DNA of 64,000 bases, from positions 2,356,001 through 2,420,000 of the forward strand of contig NZ_CP094241.1 in NCBI RefSeq assembly GCF_022749495.1. Direction: 5' to 3'. Shown here piece by piece: positions 1 through 9,371 of the stretch (the stretch's first letter is position 1; every line of letters starts with the position of its first letter). The translations under genes were made by a program, and so were the position numbers. The stretch comes from Neisseria macacae ATCC 33926. GTDB taxonomy: Bacteria; Pseudomonadota; Gammaproteobacteria; Burkholderiales; Neisseriaceae. The notes beneath the pieces were generated by a model. It saw only the letters and a program-made list of their open reading frames with translations. It ran no database searches and was not told the DNA's origin.

Positions 1-3000
1 ACATCGATTTCCGAGAAGAAATAGTCGATGGTGTCTTGGCTGTAAGCAGGTTCGATGCGGAAGCGTTCCACGCCGTCGAAATCGCTGTCAAAAAACGAAC
101 GTGCGCCGACATTGAGCATATTGTCCACGACAACCAGTTCGGTATTGGGGAAACGGTGTTTCCTGAAGGCTTCTAAAATCAGATGAACGCCTTTGATTTT
201 GGTTTTTCCGCCGACATAGCCGAAGCGGATAACGTCTTTTTTCCGTTTGGATATTTGACCCAAGGGGCGGGTAACACCGTTTTTGTTGACGAGGACGTTC
301 CTGCCCAAGGTTTTTTCATGCAGTTCGGCAAAATATTTGCTGGGCGCAAGCAACATATCGATTTTCGCCAAGGCGCGGGCTATGGTTTTGCTCCGTTCGT
401 CTTCGGTATTCCATTGCTCGCGGAAGACTTCATTTTCGTCAAGCATGAACTGGTTCGGACAAATCCACCATGCATCATGCAGGGTAACGAGGGTTTTGAC
501 ACCAGCTTCCCGACAAATATCGACCATACCGACGCCCATGCTTTGAATGCAATGGATATGGGCGATGTCGGGCTGTACAAGTTCGATGATGTCTTTGACA
601 GCCGCATCAAAACGCGGGTTTTCGTGGGCGGCTGCATCTTCTGAAGGAACGGCAACGCCAAACACGGTTACTTTGCCGTATTCGTAACGGATGACGCTGT
701 ACGGCGGCAGCCAGCTTTTCATCGGCAAAGTCGTTACCGCATATATTTCGTAGGCTTCTTCATCGGCAAGCAGTTTGTTCAGTTGCTCGGCAACAATAGT
801 CGCCCCGCCAAATGATTGCGGATGATAGTAAACATTAAACGATAAGACTTTGGTTTTCCCTTTTGCGGCAGATTCAAAACGGATGGCAGGTGCAAGCTGC
901 GTGCTGCCGATGGCTTGCGGGCTGTATGTTTCCGTGACCGTACGGTATGCCTCCTGCGCCATACTGTCGCGCAACTCGGGATTTTGAATCAGGGTGTCGA
1001 ACGCTTCATGCCATTGCTGTTCGCTGTCTGCCAGAAAGCCGTTTTCACCATTGACAATCACATCGGCGAAAGCCGCCCTTGGCGAACATACGGACGCCAC
1101 TTTGGTAATCGATGCTTCAAGGTATTTGATATTGCTCTTGGCATCGTTGAAAACGAAGTTTTCCAAAGGCGCGATGCTGATGTCGCATTCGGACAAATAA
1201 GTCAGGTATTCTGTATAGTTGCAAAACGGGATGCGCTCGATTTGGCTTTGTACTTCATCGAAATATTCGGGCAGCTCCAAATAGCCGATGATTCTGAACC
1301 TGACATTCGGATTTTCTTTCAATATGTTGGCAAGCGCGGGAGCGGCTTCCAAAAAGTCGATGTTGTGCGTTTTGGTGCCCGAACCGTAAATAATCCGAAT
1401 CAAGCCATCTTCTTGTTTTTTCAGACGACCCTCGATGCTGTGTGCCGCTGCCAGCGTTTCATCATCCAACGCGTTTTCAACCACATAAACGGTTTCCAAA
1501 CCTGCTTCCTTCATGGCTTTTGCCAGCCCGGAAGTCGAAGCGATACCTTCGTCGCACGCCAACATGGCTTGCCGGTAAAGTTTCGCGCCGTTGATCACGC
1601 CTTCTCTTTCTGCCGGTTCAAGCGAGTTGATGGTGCTGCTGGTTTTCAGGACATCTTCGTCAAAAATCAAATCATCGACATCCCATAATGTTTTGATGTT
1701 CAGACGACGGCATTCCGCAATTAAATCCATTACGCTGTCAAAACCGGGAACGCGGTAGAAAATCACCAAACTTGCCAAAGAAATCTGTTTCTTGGCTTCG
1801 TTGCTGTCCGTCCATGAAGTCACGGAACAAGGAATACCCAGCTCTTCAAGCATTTCCTGCTTTTGGATGACGCGGTATTTTTTGCATTGCGGAATACTGA
1901 GTTCGGCAATGATGGCAACTTTAGGCGCAAGCGTGTCGGCAGCGTGTTTGGTCAGCCGTTGGATAAACGTTTGCGGAATCGGGTCTGCCTGAACACCAAG
2001 AACTTCCTGTGCAACAACAGGCGAAGAACCGACCATTTTTAAAAGCTGTTTCACGCTTTTAATCGAATGGGTTTGCTTGTAATGGCGGCGTAAAAACTGA
2101 TATGCCTTGCCGATACTACCCTTCTCGCGCACCAAAAGACGGAAGCCTTTGCGGTAGCGGTTGGCAGAGCTGATGGCCTGTTCGGTTTTAACGAAAGGCT
2201 TGAATACCTTAACCGTCCACAACCCTTTGTATTTTGCCAATCGTTGGCTTTCCTGACGGATGTGCTGCTCCAATAAAGCACGGTTTTCATTGAGTCCGTG
2301 TATGGTTTGCTCGAACGATTGTCTGTTTTCATTCAAGGTATGGATGGTGTGTTCGAGCGACTGTTTTTCCTGCTGCAAGGTATCGATTTGTTTTTTCAGC
2401 AGTTCGATTTGTTTGTCTTGTTCTTTCGATTGCTCTTCTGCTGCCTGGCTGCGCACCATCAACTGCATCAACATGTCGATTTGCTGTTGTAGAGACTCGG
2501 TCTGCTTGGCAGACAGTTCGGTTTGTTGCAGCAGTTTTGCCATTACATGCTGCAATTCTTGGTTTTGATTTTGCATATTGGTATTGTCTTCTCGCAATTG
2601 AAGGTTTAGCTCGGATAAAGATTGGATTTGTTGTTCTAGTAAGGATATTTTTTGAATACAGTCGGAATATCCCAAATGATGTTGCATAAACAGCGCGCGG
2701 TTTTTCTCGTAGACTTTTTGCCAGTCTTCGCGGTTTAAATCAGGATTTTGCTCCAAGCGGTTAATCAGTGATGACCCGTCACGGCGTTTGCGGTAGCGGA
2801 ACAACACTTCCGGAATACGGATAACGGTTCCTCCGTTGCTTAAGAGGCGTATCCAAAAATCCCAGTCTTCATGTGTCGTCAGGTTTTCATCAAACCCACC
2901 CAAGGCGGCAAAATCTTCGGCGCGGTGCATGGAGACGGATGAAGGAAAACGGTTGCCCATCAACAGGCTTTCCAAACCGTCATAATCCGGCAGATTCCAT

Positions 3001-3401
3001 AAGCCTTCTTGCGCATCGAAATATTCCGCCAACGGATACACCAGCTTGCAGTCGGGATTGTTTTCCAAAACTGTGACGCATTTTTCGATGTAATCCGGCA
3101 GGATGAGGTCGTCTGAATCGAGAAACAGGAAGTATTTGCCCCCCGCCAGCCGCGCCGCATGGTTTCGGGCGGCGGCAACGCCTTGATTGTTTTGTACGGC
3201 GTAACGTATTGCAGGCTTGTCCGCCAGAAACTCCCTCAAATAATCGGCGTGTTCCAGGTCGGAGCCGTCGTCAACAATGATGATTTCAAAATTCTGATAG
3301 CTTTGGTTAAGGACGGACTGGATGGTTTCTACAATGTATTCCTTACAGTTGTAGTAAGGGATCATCACGGAGACGGTGGGGGACTGGGCTTGATGATTCA
3401 T
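1..3401 (-). CDS. Multidomain glycosyltransferase GT2 - coiled coil - GT4 - GT4 (partial)
   Basis: The frame stays open from ATG at 3401 to the left edge, so at least 1133 residues are encoded and the C-terminus is missing. The N-terminus is a GT-A (GT2) domain: VSVMIPYYN near residue 10, VDDGS near 42 and the DXD-type LDSDD near 95. Residues about 240-390 are a Gln/Glu/Leu-rich coiled coil. Two GT-B-like (GT4) regions follow: one ends around residues 760-830 (NGENGFLADSE), the second begins near 844 (VLSFNVYYHPQSFGGAT) with LVTLHDAWWICPNQ near 970. Such proteins build surface polysaccharide on nucleotide-sugar donors; sugar and acceptor cannot be read here. It lies 112 bp downstream of msbA on the same strand, separated by an uptake-sequence inverted pair. 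Domain calls are from motifs; the function in capsule or O-chain synthesis is inferred. Confidence 0.85.
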   Translation of the reverse strand, partial: MNHQAQSPTVSVMIPYYNCKEYIVETIQSVLNQSYQNFEIIIVDDGSDLEHADYLREFLADKPAIRYAVQNNQGVAAARNHAARLAGGKYFLFLDSDDLILPDYIEKCVTVLENNPDCKLVYPLAEYFDAQEGLWNLPDYDGLESLLMGNRFPSSVSMHRAEDFAALGGFDENLTTHEDWDFWIRLLSNGGTVIRIPEVLFRYRKRRDGSSLINRLEQNPDLNREDWQKVYEKNRALFMQHHLGYSDCIQKISLLEQQIQSLSELNLQLREDNTNMQNQNQELQHVMAKLLQQTELSAKQTESLQQQIDMLMQLMVRSQAAEEQSKEQDKQIELLKKQIDTLQQEKQSLEHTIHTLNENRQSFEQTIHGLNENRALLEQHIRQESQRLAKYKGLWTVKVFKPFVKTEQAISSANRYRKGFRLLVREKGSIGKAYQFLRRHYKQTHSIKSVKQLLKMVGSSPVVAQEVLGVQADPIPQTFIQRLTKHAADTLAPKVAIIAELSIPQCKKYRVIQKQEMLEELGIPCSVTSWTDSNEAKKQISLASLVIFYRVPGFDSVMDLIAECRRLNIKTLWDVDDLIFDEDVLKTSSTINSLEPAEREGVINGAKLYRQAMLACDEGIASTSGLAKAMKEAGLETVYVVENALDDETLAAAHSIEGRLKKQEDGLIRIIYGSGTKTHNIDFLEAAPALANILKENPNVRFRIIGYLELPEYFDEVQSQIERIPFCNYTEYLTYLSECDISIAPLENFVFNDAKSNIKYLEASITKVASVCSPRAAFADVIVNGENGFLADSEQQWHEAFDTLIQNPELRDSMAQEAYRTVTETYSPQAIGSTQLAPAIRFESAAKGKTKVLSFNVYYHPQSFGGATIVAEQLNKLLADEEAYEIYAVTTLPMKSWLPPYSVIRYEYGKVTVFGVAVPSEDAAAHENPRFDAAVKDIIELVQPDIAHIHCIQSMGVGMVDICREAGVKTLVTLHDAWWICPNQFMLDENEVFREQWNTEDERSKTIARALAKIDMLLAPSKYFAELHEKTLGRNVLVNKNGVTRPLGQISKRKKDVIRFGYVGGKTKIKGVHLILEAFRKHRFPNTELVVVDNMLNVGARSFFDSDFDGVERFRIEPAYSQDTIDYFFSEID

Positions 3402-3455
3402 GCGGATAGTTCCTTTCTGTCTGTTCGGCAGCCTTCCTTGTCTTTCGGCTCGGTG

Positions 3456-3513
3456 TTTTCAGACGACCTCTTAGGCAAATCGTCCTTCAACTGACCGACA
3501 GGTCGTCTGAAAA
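3456..3513 (-). terminator. DUS inverted pair downstream of msbA
   Basis: Two uptake sequences in opposite orientation (3456-3470 and 3500-3513) with a 29-base spacer could fold as a hairpin directly after the msbA stop codon. The long loop makes termination less certain than for the compact pairs elsewhere. Confidence 0.45.
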
Positions 3514-5367
3514 TCAACCTGCTGCCTGTTTCGGCATATTGCGCAACATGGAGTAATAGCCATTTTGAGCCATCAGCTCACTGTGTGTGCCTTGTTCGAC
3601 AATATGGCCTTCATCCATAACGATGATACGGTCGGCTTGTTCGACGGTGGTCAGGCGGTGGGCGACGATGATGCTGGTGCGGTTTTCCATCAGGCGTTCG
3701 AGGGCTTGTTGGACGAGGCGTTCGGATTCATTGTCCAGCGCGCTGGTGGCTTCGTCCAAAAGCAGGATGGGGGCATCTTTCAAAATGGCGCGTGCAATGG
3801 CGACGCGTTGACGCTGACCGCCGGAGAGCTGATTGCCGTTTGCGCCTATCGGTTGGTTCAAGCCGTATGGCGAACTTTCAACCAAGTCTTTCAAATTCGC
3901 GGCTTTGAGGGCTGCCAATACTTCTTCTTCAGTGGCATCGGGACGGCTGTAACGGACGTTTTCCAAAAGAGTGTCGTCAAACAGGAAAACATCTTGGGAA
4001 ACAAGGGCGAATTGGGAACGCAGGTTGTCGAGTTTGATGTCTTCGATGTTGGCATCATCCAAATAAATCGCGCCCGAGCTTGGTTCGACAAAACGCGGAA
4101 GCAGATTGACGACGGTGGATTTGCCACTGCCTGAGCGACCGACCAAAGCAACGCGTTCACCTTGGCGGATGTCAAGATTGAAGCCGTCCAAGGCTTTTTT
4201 ACCGTCTTCGTGGTAGCGGACATCGACGTTTTCGAATTTCAGACGACCTGAAACGTTTTTCAGATGTTTGGTACCCTTGTCTTGTTCAGGCTCGGTATCT
4301 AGGAATTGGCAAACCGCATCCGAAGCGATAAACATGGTCTGCATGGGGATGCTGATGTTCGCCAAGTTTTTGATCGGACCGAGCATTTGCAACATGGCAA
4401 CGATAAATGCCATAAATTCGCCGATGGTGGTATAGCCTTGCTGACTCTGCCAAAGGGCGATAAAGATGACGACAGCCAAAGCAAACGACGCAATCAACTC
4501 GCTGAACGGAGAACGCGCCGCGCTGGCTTGTGTGATTTTTTTACCGAGACGGACAATGGTGTCATTGACTTCGGCAAAGCGTTCGGACGCTTTCTTCTGA
4601 CCGCCGAAGAGTTTGACCACGCGGTGTCCTTGGTGGACTTCGTTAACGACGTTATTGAGCGTACCGATACTTTGCTGCGCACTGGCAATGATATCTTTCA
4701 GACGGTTGCGGTAATAACGGGACAGTAAAGACAGCAACGGGAACATCAGGGCGACAATCAGGCTGAGCTGCCAGTTCAAATACAGCAGGACGCAGACCAA
4801 ACCGATGACAATCATGGTATCGCGGGTCAAAACGATAAAGACATTACTGGCGTTGCTGATGGATGATTCCGCCATTTGCACCATGTTCATCAAAACTGTG
4901 CCGGAAGGGGTTTCCTGATGGAATTTGGAAGAGAGTTGCAGCATTTTGGCAAACATATCGCGGCGCAGATGACTGATTGCCATAACGGAAACCCAAGTCA
5001 AGAGATATGTGCTGACGAAGCGGCTGATGCCTCGAATGATGACCAAAAAGATAAAAAATACCGGCACGACCCAGACTTTATAGGGCGTACCCCAAATCAG
5101 GTAGGTAAATTGGTCTTTCCAGTTTTGCAGCGTGGCGACGATGCCGCCTGCGGTATTGAGTTCGGGCGGAGCGGAAGGCGGGGCGAAGCCTTGGTTGACC
5201 AAGGGGGCAATAAAGGCGGCAAGATAGCTTTCGGTGGCGGCGACGCCGAAGATAGCAATTAATGCAAAAATGATGCGGACTTTATAAGGACGGATGTAAG
5301 CCATCAAGCGCATGAAACTGCGCGAATCTTCTTGGGTAAACAGGCCGAAGGTCAGTTTTTCTATCAT
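3514..5367 (-). CDS. msbA: Lipid A / LOS ABC flippase MsbA
   Basis: This 617-residue half-transporter fuses a six-helix ABC type-1 membrane domain (about residues 20-330) to an ATPase domain (about 370-600). Walker A (GRSGSGKST), the signature LSGGQRQR, Walker B (ILLLDEATSALD) and the H-loop (IIVAHRLTT) are all intact. MsbA homodimers flip lipid A-core across the inner membrane, the step before LOS export. Length matches the family. The stop codon is immediately followed by an uptake sequence. Downstream lies a large glycosyltransferase gene, and upstream is fabD, which fits a lipid/envelope neighbourhood. An ABC multidrug exporter is the alternative, but the overall sequence is MsbA-like. 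Confidence 0.93.
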   Translation of the reverse strand: MIEKLTFGLFTQEDSRSFMRLMAYIRPYKVRIIFALIAIFGVAATESYLAAFIAPLVNQGFAPPSAPPELNTAGGIVATLQNWKDQFTYLIWGTPYKVWVVPVFFIFLVIIRGISRFVSTYLLTWVSVMAISHLRRDMFAKMLQLSSKFHQETPSGTVLMNMVQMAESSISNASNVFIVLTRDTMIVIGLVCVLLYLNWQLSLIVALMFPLLSLLSRYYRNRLKDIIASAQQSIGTLNNVVNEVHQGHRVVKLFGGQKKASERFAEVNDTIVRLGKKITQASAARSPFSELIASFALAVVIFIALWQSQQGYTTIGEFMAFIVAMLQMLGPIKNLANISIPMQTMFIASDAVCQFLDTEPEQDKGTKHLKNVSGRLKFENVDVRYHEDGKKALDGFNLDIRQGERVALVGRSGSGKSTVVNLLPRFVEPSSGAIYLDDANIEDIKLDNLRSQFALVSQDVFLFDDTLLENVRYSRPDATEEEVLAALKAANLKDLVESSPYGLNQPIGANGNQLSGGQRQRVAIARAILKDAPILLLDEATSALDNESERLVQQALERLMENRTSIIVAHRLTTVEQADRIIVMDEGHIVEQGTHSELMAQNGYYSMLRNMPKQAAG

Positions 5368-5670
5368 TGGCTCGGTGTTCCGGATTAATGCAGATTGAAT
5401 ATTTTATTAATCTGTCGGATTGGTAAAGCCTATGATTATATCGCAACGAAGTTACCGATGCGACGAAATTGCTGTTTTTAAATGAATAACGATTTTTATT
5501 TCTGTAAAGTTTTTTCAGACGACCTTAAATGTTCAAAATAAATTGATAGTGGATTGGAATAAGAAACACCCTCCTGCTGCCAGTCCCTTCCCTATCCAAA
5601 CACAACCAACAGACATTAAAAAACGACCTTTCATTAAGAAAGGTCGTCTGAAACAGACAAGGCGGCAAGT
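5368..5670. other. Intergenic region msbA-fabD
   Basis: This AT-rich spacer should hold the msbA promoter; I could not fix a convincing -35/-10 pair. It contains one uptake sequence near 5514 and the fabD terminator. No coding sequence is supported. Confidence 0.5.
5618..5653 (-). terminator. Terminator of fabD
   Basis: The arms CGACCTTTC (5624-5632) and GAAAGGTCG (5638-5646) form a 9-bp stem with a 5-base loop. Read on the minus strand the stem is followed by six T (5618-5623). One arm is contributed by an uptake sequence. It lies just past the fabD stop codon. Confidence 0.8.
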
Positions 5671-6597
5671 TTAATGCGCTTCGATAAAGGCAGCGACTTG
5701 TTCGGAATTGGTCAAAGCGCTGCACACGGCTTCTTTGTTGATGCGTTTTGCCAAACCTGCCAACACTTTGCCCGGTCCGCATTCGGCGGATTCGGTAATG
5801 CCTTCTGCAACGAGTGCGTTGACGGTTTCCGTCCAGCGTACAGGGCTGTAAAGCTGGCGGACGAGTGCATCTTTGATTTTCTCTGCATCATCGTAAGCGG
5901 CAACATCGGCATTATGGATGACGCGGATTTGCGGTTGTTTGATTTCGACGGTTTTGAGCGCTTCGGCAAGTTTTTCCGCAGCAGGCTTCATCAGGCTGCA
6001 GTGCGAAGGAACGGATACAGGCAGCGGCAGCGCGCGTTTGGCTCCCGCTTCTTTGGCTGCATTCATGGCGCGCTCTACGGCGGCGGCATTGCCCGCAATC
6101 ACGACTTGTCCGGGCGAATTGAAGTTGACGGCTTCGACCACTTCGCCTTGCGCGGCTTCTGCACAAATGGCTTTAACCTGTTCATCTTCCAAGCCGAGGA
6201 TCGCCGCCATCGCACCTACGCCTTGCGGTACGGCAGACTGCATCAGTTCGGCGCGCAGGCGGACGAGTTTGACTGCATCCGCAAAATCCAATGCACCGGC
6301 GGCAACAAGTGCGGTGTATTCGCCGAGGCTGTGGCCGGCAACGACGGCAGGCGTTTTGCCGCCCGCTTCAAGATAGGCACGGTAAACGGCAACGCCTGCG
6401 GCCAGCATGATGGGCTGCGTATTCACGGTCTGTCCGATGAGTTCGGCATCCGTACCGTTAATCATCGCCCACAAATCTTGACCCAAGACGGCAGAAGCTT
6501 CGTCGAAGGTGTTTTTTACGACCGATTGTCCTGCGAAGCCGTCCATCATATTGAGGCTTTGCGAACCCTGACCGGGGAAGAAAAATGCAAAAGACAT
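5671..6597 (-). CDS. fabD: Malonyl-CoA:ACP transacylase FabD
   Basis: The 308-residue protein starts with the family hallmark FFFPGQGSQ and carries the nucleophile motif GHSLGEY near residue 92. A catalytic-type His sits in VPSHCSLM near 201. FabD moves malonyl from CoA to acyl carrier protein, supplying the elongation unit of fatty-acid synthesis in the cytoplasm. A ribosome site AAGGA lies seven bases before the ATG. It starts 19 bp after the cold-shock/DUF1294 gene, so the two are probably co-transcribed. fabH lies upstream on the same strand. Confidence 0.96.
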   Translation of the reverse strand: MSFAFFFPGQGSQSLNMMDGFAGQSVVKNTFDEASAVLGQDLWAMINGTDAELIGQTVNTQPIMLAAGVAVYRAYLEAGGKTPAVVAGHSLGEYTALVAAGALDFADAVKLVRLRAELMQSAVPQGVGAMAAILGLEDEQVKAICAEAAQGEVVEAVNFNSPGQVVIAGNAAAVERAMNAAKEAGAKRALPLPVSVPSHCSLMKPAAEKLAEALKTVEIKQPQIRVIHNADVAAYDDAEKIKDALVRQLYSPVRWTETVNALVAEGITESAECGPGKVLAGLAKRINKEAVCSALTNSEQVAAFIEAH

Positions 6598-6616
6598 GAT
6601 ATTCCTTTGTTTCAGT

Positions 6617-7906
6617 TTAGTTTTTCAGAAAATTCGTCAGAGGATTATCGGCGTAATGTATCAGCAGGGCATAGGTAATGGCAACATTTATTGCCACTGT
6701 CAGCCAGAAAATCTGAACAAAAGGAACTTTCTTGGTTTTGTGGCGGAACGCGGCGCGCGCAACCAATGCGCCGGGCCAGCCGCCCAGCAGGCTGAATGCG
6801 TGCAGTTTGTTTTCTGGGATACGGTTTTGGTATTCGTTTTTACGTCTGATTTTGCGCGCGGACTCCATCGCCGTCTGCTTGTCCTGTTGATAGAGGATGA
6901 AGGCGGTGATACTGATAAGGACGTAAATGAAAAACAGTTTATTGGAAAGTACGGCGACAACGGTCAGGAAAACGACGGCGATAACGCTGTTGATCAGGAG
7001 TGCCTGCATATCGATATTGAGCCTGTTGTAGTCGGGTGGCAATTCGTCAAACAGGAATGCTTCGTCGCCCAACCGGACAACCTTGACGGCTTGTTGGCGG
7101 TTGCCTTCTATCGGGCGGTTACAGTAGAAACTGACGCGCTGTCCTGTTTGCGGACGGCAGGTATTGTAATGGTACGCACTGATGTGGAAGAAAATATTTT
7201 GGGATTCGTCGCCGAAACGGATAAAGCCGTAGCCTTTGGCATCGTCCCATGTGGTAATCGTACCGCTCATGACCTGATTGGGCGGCAACAGATTCTTTTG
7301 AGCGGATTTCGGAGCGGGATAGCGGGTTTCGGCAACCAACGGCTGCTCGATTTTGACTTCAACTTTAGGACCGTGCTCCGGACGGAAAAAGTGTACGGTT
7401 TGACCTTGCGCTTTTTGGGCGGGCGCAGCGTGTATCGATTCAGGCTCGGGTTCGGACTCAGGCGTACTGCGGATAACGGCATTGACCAGCAGCCATTGTC
7501 CGTTGGGATGGCGGCGGAGCGTGCCTTCAAGGCGGTCACCCGCCCTAGGCGTACGGGTTTGGTCGGCAAGAAACTGTCCCAACACAAAGACCGGCTGCCC
7601 TTCATTTGAAACGTCCATTCCATAACCACCATTCTTCGACCAATCCCAGTCGGTCAGCGTAATGACCGCGCTGTCATTGTTTTTATAACCCGGATTGACG
7701 CGCTCGACATCCCTTGCGACGGCGCGGTTGTTTTCCGTTTCTATTTGAAAGCTGACACGGTGTCCGGTTTCAGGTTCTTGATAATCGGGGTGGAGGGATT
7801 GGCGGTTGGCAAAGATGCGTTGCGAAGATTCGTCGCAAATAATGGAGCCGCGGCTCATTTCCCCGAACCAATGGGCTATTGTCCCGTAATGTTTATTATG
7901 GTTCAT
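6617..7906 (-). CDS. Cold-shock / DUF1294 membrane protein
   Basis: The 429-residue protein has cold-shock (OB-fold) modules in its N-terminal two thirds. The first spans about residues 1-70; the clearest is near residues 215-280 with GTITTWDDAKGYGFIRF and NIFFHIS, the RNP-1/RNP-2 positions. A diverged OB-like segment lies between them (about 75-145). The C-terminal 130 residues hold hydrophobic helices and the DUF1294 signature (KNRIPE-type loop followed by LLGGWPGALVA). Proteins joining one CSD to DUF1294 are known; the repeated CSD is longer than usual. Its role is unknown; binding of RNA or single-stranded DNA at the membrane is inferred. No strong ribosome site is seen before the ATG. 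Confidence 0.85.
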   Translation of the reverse strand: MNHNKHYGTIAHWFGEMSRGSIICDESSQRIFANRQSLHPDYQEPETGHRVSFQIETENNRAVARDVERVNPGYKNNDSAVITLTDWDWSKNGGYGMDVSNEGQPVFVLGQFLADQTRTPRAGDRLEGTLRRHPNGQWLLVNAVIRSTPESEPEPESIHAAPAQKAQGQTVHFFRPEHGPKVEVKIEQPLVAETRYPAPKSAQKNLLPPNQVMSGTITTWDDAKGYGFIRFGDESQNIFFHISAYHYNTCRPQTGQRVSFYCNRPIEGNRQQAVKVVRLGDEAFLFDELPPDYNRLNIDMQALLINSVIAVVFLTVVAVLSNKLFFIYVLISITAFILYQQDKQTAMESARKIRRKNEYQNRIPENKLHAFSLLGGWPGALVARAAFRHKTKKVPFVQIFWLTVAINVAITYALLIHYADNPLTNFLKN

Positions 7907-8103
7907 TTTATTTTTATATTAAGGAAAAAATGTATTGGATAATCAGTTTTGAAATTATACCAATTTATCATAATTTATGCATAATTTAACCATAATGAAT
8001 AAAAGGTCGTCTGAAACGGTGTCGGTTTGAAGCAACGACACATTTTCAGACGACCTATTTTCAATGCTCGACAGAGACAACGCCCTTCCCCCTCTGCCTA
8101 ACA

Positions 8104-8260
8104 TATAGTGGATTAAATTTAAATCAGGACAAGGCGACGAAGCCGCAGACAGTACAGATAGTACGGAACCGATTCACTTGGTGCTTCAGCACCTTAGAGA
8201 ATCGTTCTCTTTGAGCTAAGGCAAAGCAACGCCGTACCGGTTTAAAGTTAATCCACTATA
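8104..8260. mobile_element. Correia element (CREE), full length 157 bp
   Basis: It begins TATAGTGGATTAA and ends TTAATCCACTATA, the terminal inverted repeats of Correia/NEMIS miniature elements, flanked by the expected TA. The interior contains the conserved ACTTGGTGCTTCAGCACC core. These non-autonomous elements can carry promoters, an IHF site and RNase III-cut stems. This copy has TTTAAA-type bases in the inner repeat, where meningococcal copies have CAAAAA. Confidence 0.92.
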
Positions 8261-8341
8261 CTTTTCAACTACCACCCTGAATCTTCTACACTATAAACAA
8301 CTAACCCGGCCCTCAAAATACAAATCCCGGCTTTCCTATCA

Positions 8342-8387
8342 AAAAGGTCGTCTGAAACCGCACCAACGCAGTTTCAGACGACCTTTT
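8342..8387 (-). terminator. DUS-pair terminator of fabH
   Basis: A 17-bp perfect stem (8342-8358 with 8371-8387) made of two opposed uptake sequences with a 12-base loop. It ends in a T run on the minus strand, just past the fabH stop codon. Confidence 0.85.
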
Positions 8388-8408
8388 AAGTTTCAAACAA
8401 ACAAAAAA

Positions 8409-9371
8409 TCAGTATTTCACCAATACCGCGCCCCACGCGAAGCCTCCGCCTATGCCTTCGAGCAGCAGGTTTTGTCCGCGCTTGATTTGACCGTTTTGAA
8501 TACCGACATCGAGCGCGAGCGGGATGGACGCGGCGGATGTGTTGCCGTGTTCCTGTACGGTCAGGATGACTTTTTCCATGTCCAGACCCAAGTGTTTGGC
8601 GGTGGAGTCGATGATGCGTTTATTGGCTTGGTGCGGCACGAGCCAGTCGATTTGATCGGGGGTATAACCTGCTTCGCTGATGACTTCGTCGGCGATTTTT
8701 GCGAGCATTTTGACTGCGAATTTGAACACGCCCGGCCCATCCATCGTAATGTAGGGCGAGCCGCAAACTTGTCCGTTGGCGATTTGACCGGGTACGTTGA
8801 GCAGGTCGAGGTAGTTGCCGTCGGCTTTGAGTTTGCTGTGGATGATGCCCGCTTCGTCAGACGCGCCCAACACGACTGCGCCTGCGCCGTCGCCGAACAA
8901 AACGCAGGTTGTGCGGTCGTTCCAATCCACGATGCGGCTGAACGTTTCCGCGCCGATGACCAAAGCCTTTTTCGCCATGCCGCTTTTGATGTAGGCGTTG
9001 GCAGTGGACAGGGCGTACATAAAGCCCGCGCAGACCGCCTGTACGTCAAATGCGGGGCAACCGTTTGCTATACCGAGCTTTTGTTGGACGATGGTCGCGG
9101 TGGACGGGAACTGCATATCGGGGGTGGCGGTCGCCACGATAATCAAATCGATTTCATCGGCAGTGACACCGGCAGCAACCAGCGCGCGGCGCGATGCTTC
9201 GGCGGCGAGGTCGCTGGTTTTTTCGCCTTCGTCTGCAATATGGCGGAACTTGATGCCGGTACGGGTGGTAATCCACTCGTCGGACGTATCGACTTTTTTC
9301 GCCAAATCGTCGTTGCTGACGCGGTTGGCGGGAAGATAGCTGCCGGTACCTAAAATTTTGGCGTATTGCAT
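8409..9371 (-). CDS. fabH: Beta-ketoacyl-ACP synthase III FabH
   Basis: FabH condenses acetyl-CoA with malonyl-ACP to start fatty-acid synthesis. From ATG 9371 the protein is 320 residues, the family length, and opens with the usual MQYAKILGTGSYLP. A longer frame to 9437 would add 22 non-conserved residues, so I reject it; AAAGG lies about ten bases before the chosen ATG. The catalytic triad is visible: Cys in VQAVCAGFMY, His in WLVPHQANKRI, Asn in EHGNTSAAS. The gene precedes the DUF1294 protein and fabD on the same strand, with a Correia element 117 bp upstream. Confidence 0.96.
   Translation of the reverse strand: MQYAKILGTGSYLPANRVSNDDLAKKVDTSDEWITTRTGIKFRHIADEGEKTSDLAAEASRRALVAAGVTADEIDLIIVATATPDMQFPSTATIVQQKLGIANGCPAFDVQAVCAGFMYALSTANAYIKSGMAKKALVIGAETFSRIVDWNDRTTCVLFGDGAGAVVLGASDEAGIIHSKLKADGNYLDLLNVPGQIANGQVCGSPYITMDGPGVFKFAVKMLAKIADEVISEAGYTPDQIDWLVPHQANKRIIDSTAKHLGLDMEKVILTVQEHGNTSAASIPLALDVGIQNGQIKRGQNLLLEGIGGGFAWGAVLVKY

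Larger units (their letters stand above)
7907..8408. other. Intergenic region with DUS pairs and a Correia element
   Basis: This 502-bp gap has no supported gene. In order it holds an AT-rich leader of the cold-shock/DUF1294 gene, an uptake-sequence inverted pair (8001-8016 and 8044-8056), a full Correia element and the fabH terminator pair. Confidence 0.7.

Noticed and set aside
5674..6678. 334-codon plus-strand frame over fabD
   Set aside because: It is the antisense shadow of fabD, whose protein is unmistakable.
8104..8260. Correia elements as insertion sequences
   Set aside because: They encode no transposase; they are miniature non-autonomous elements.
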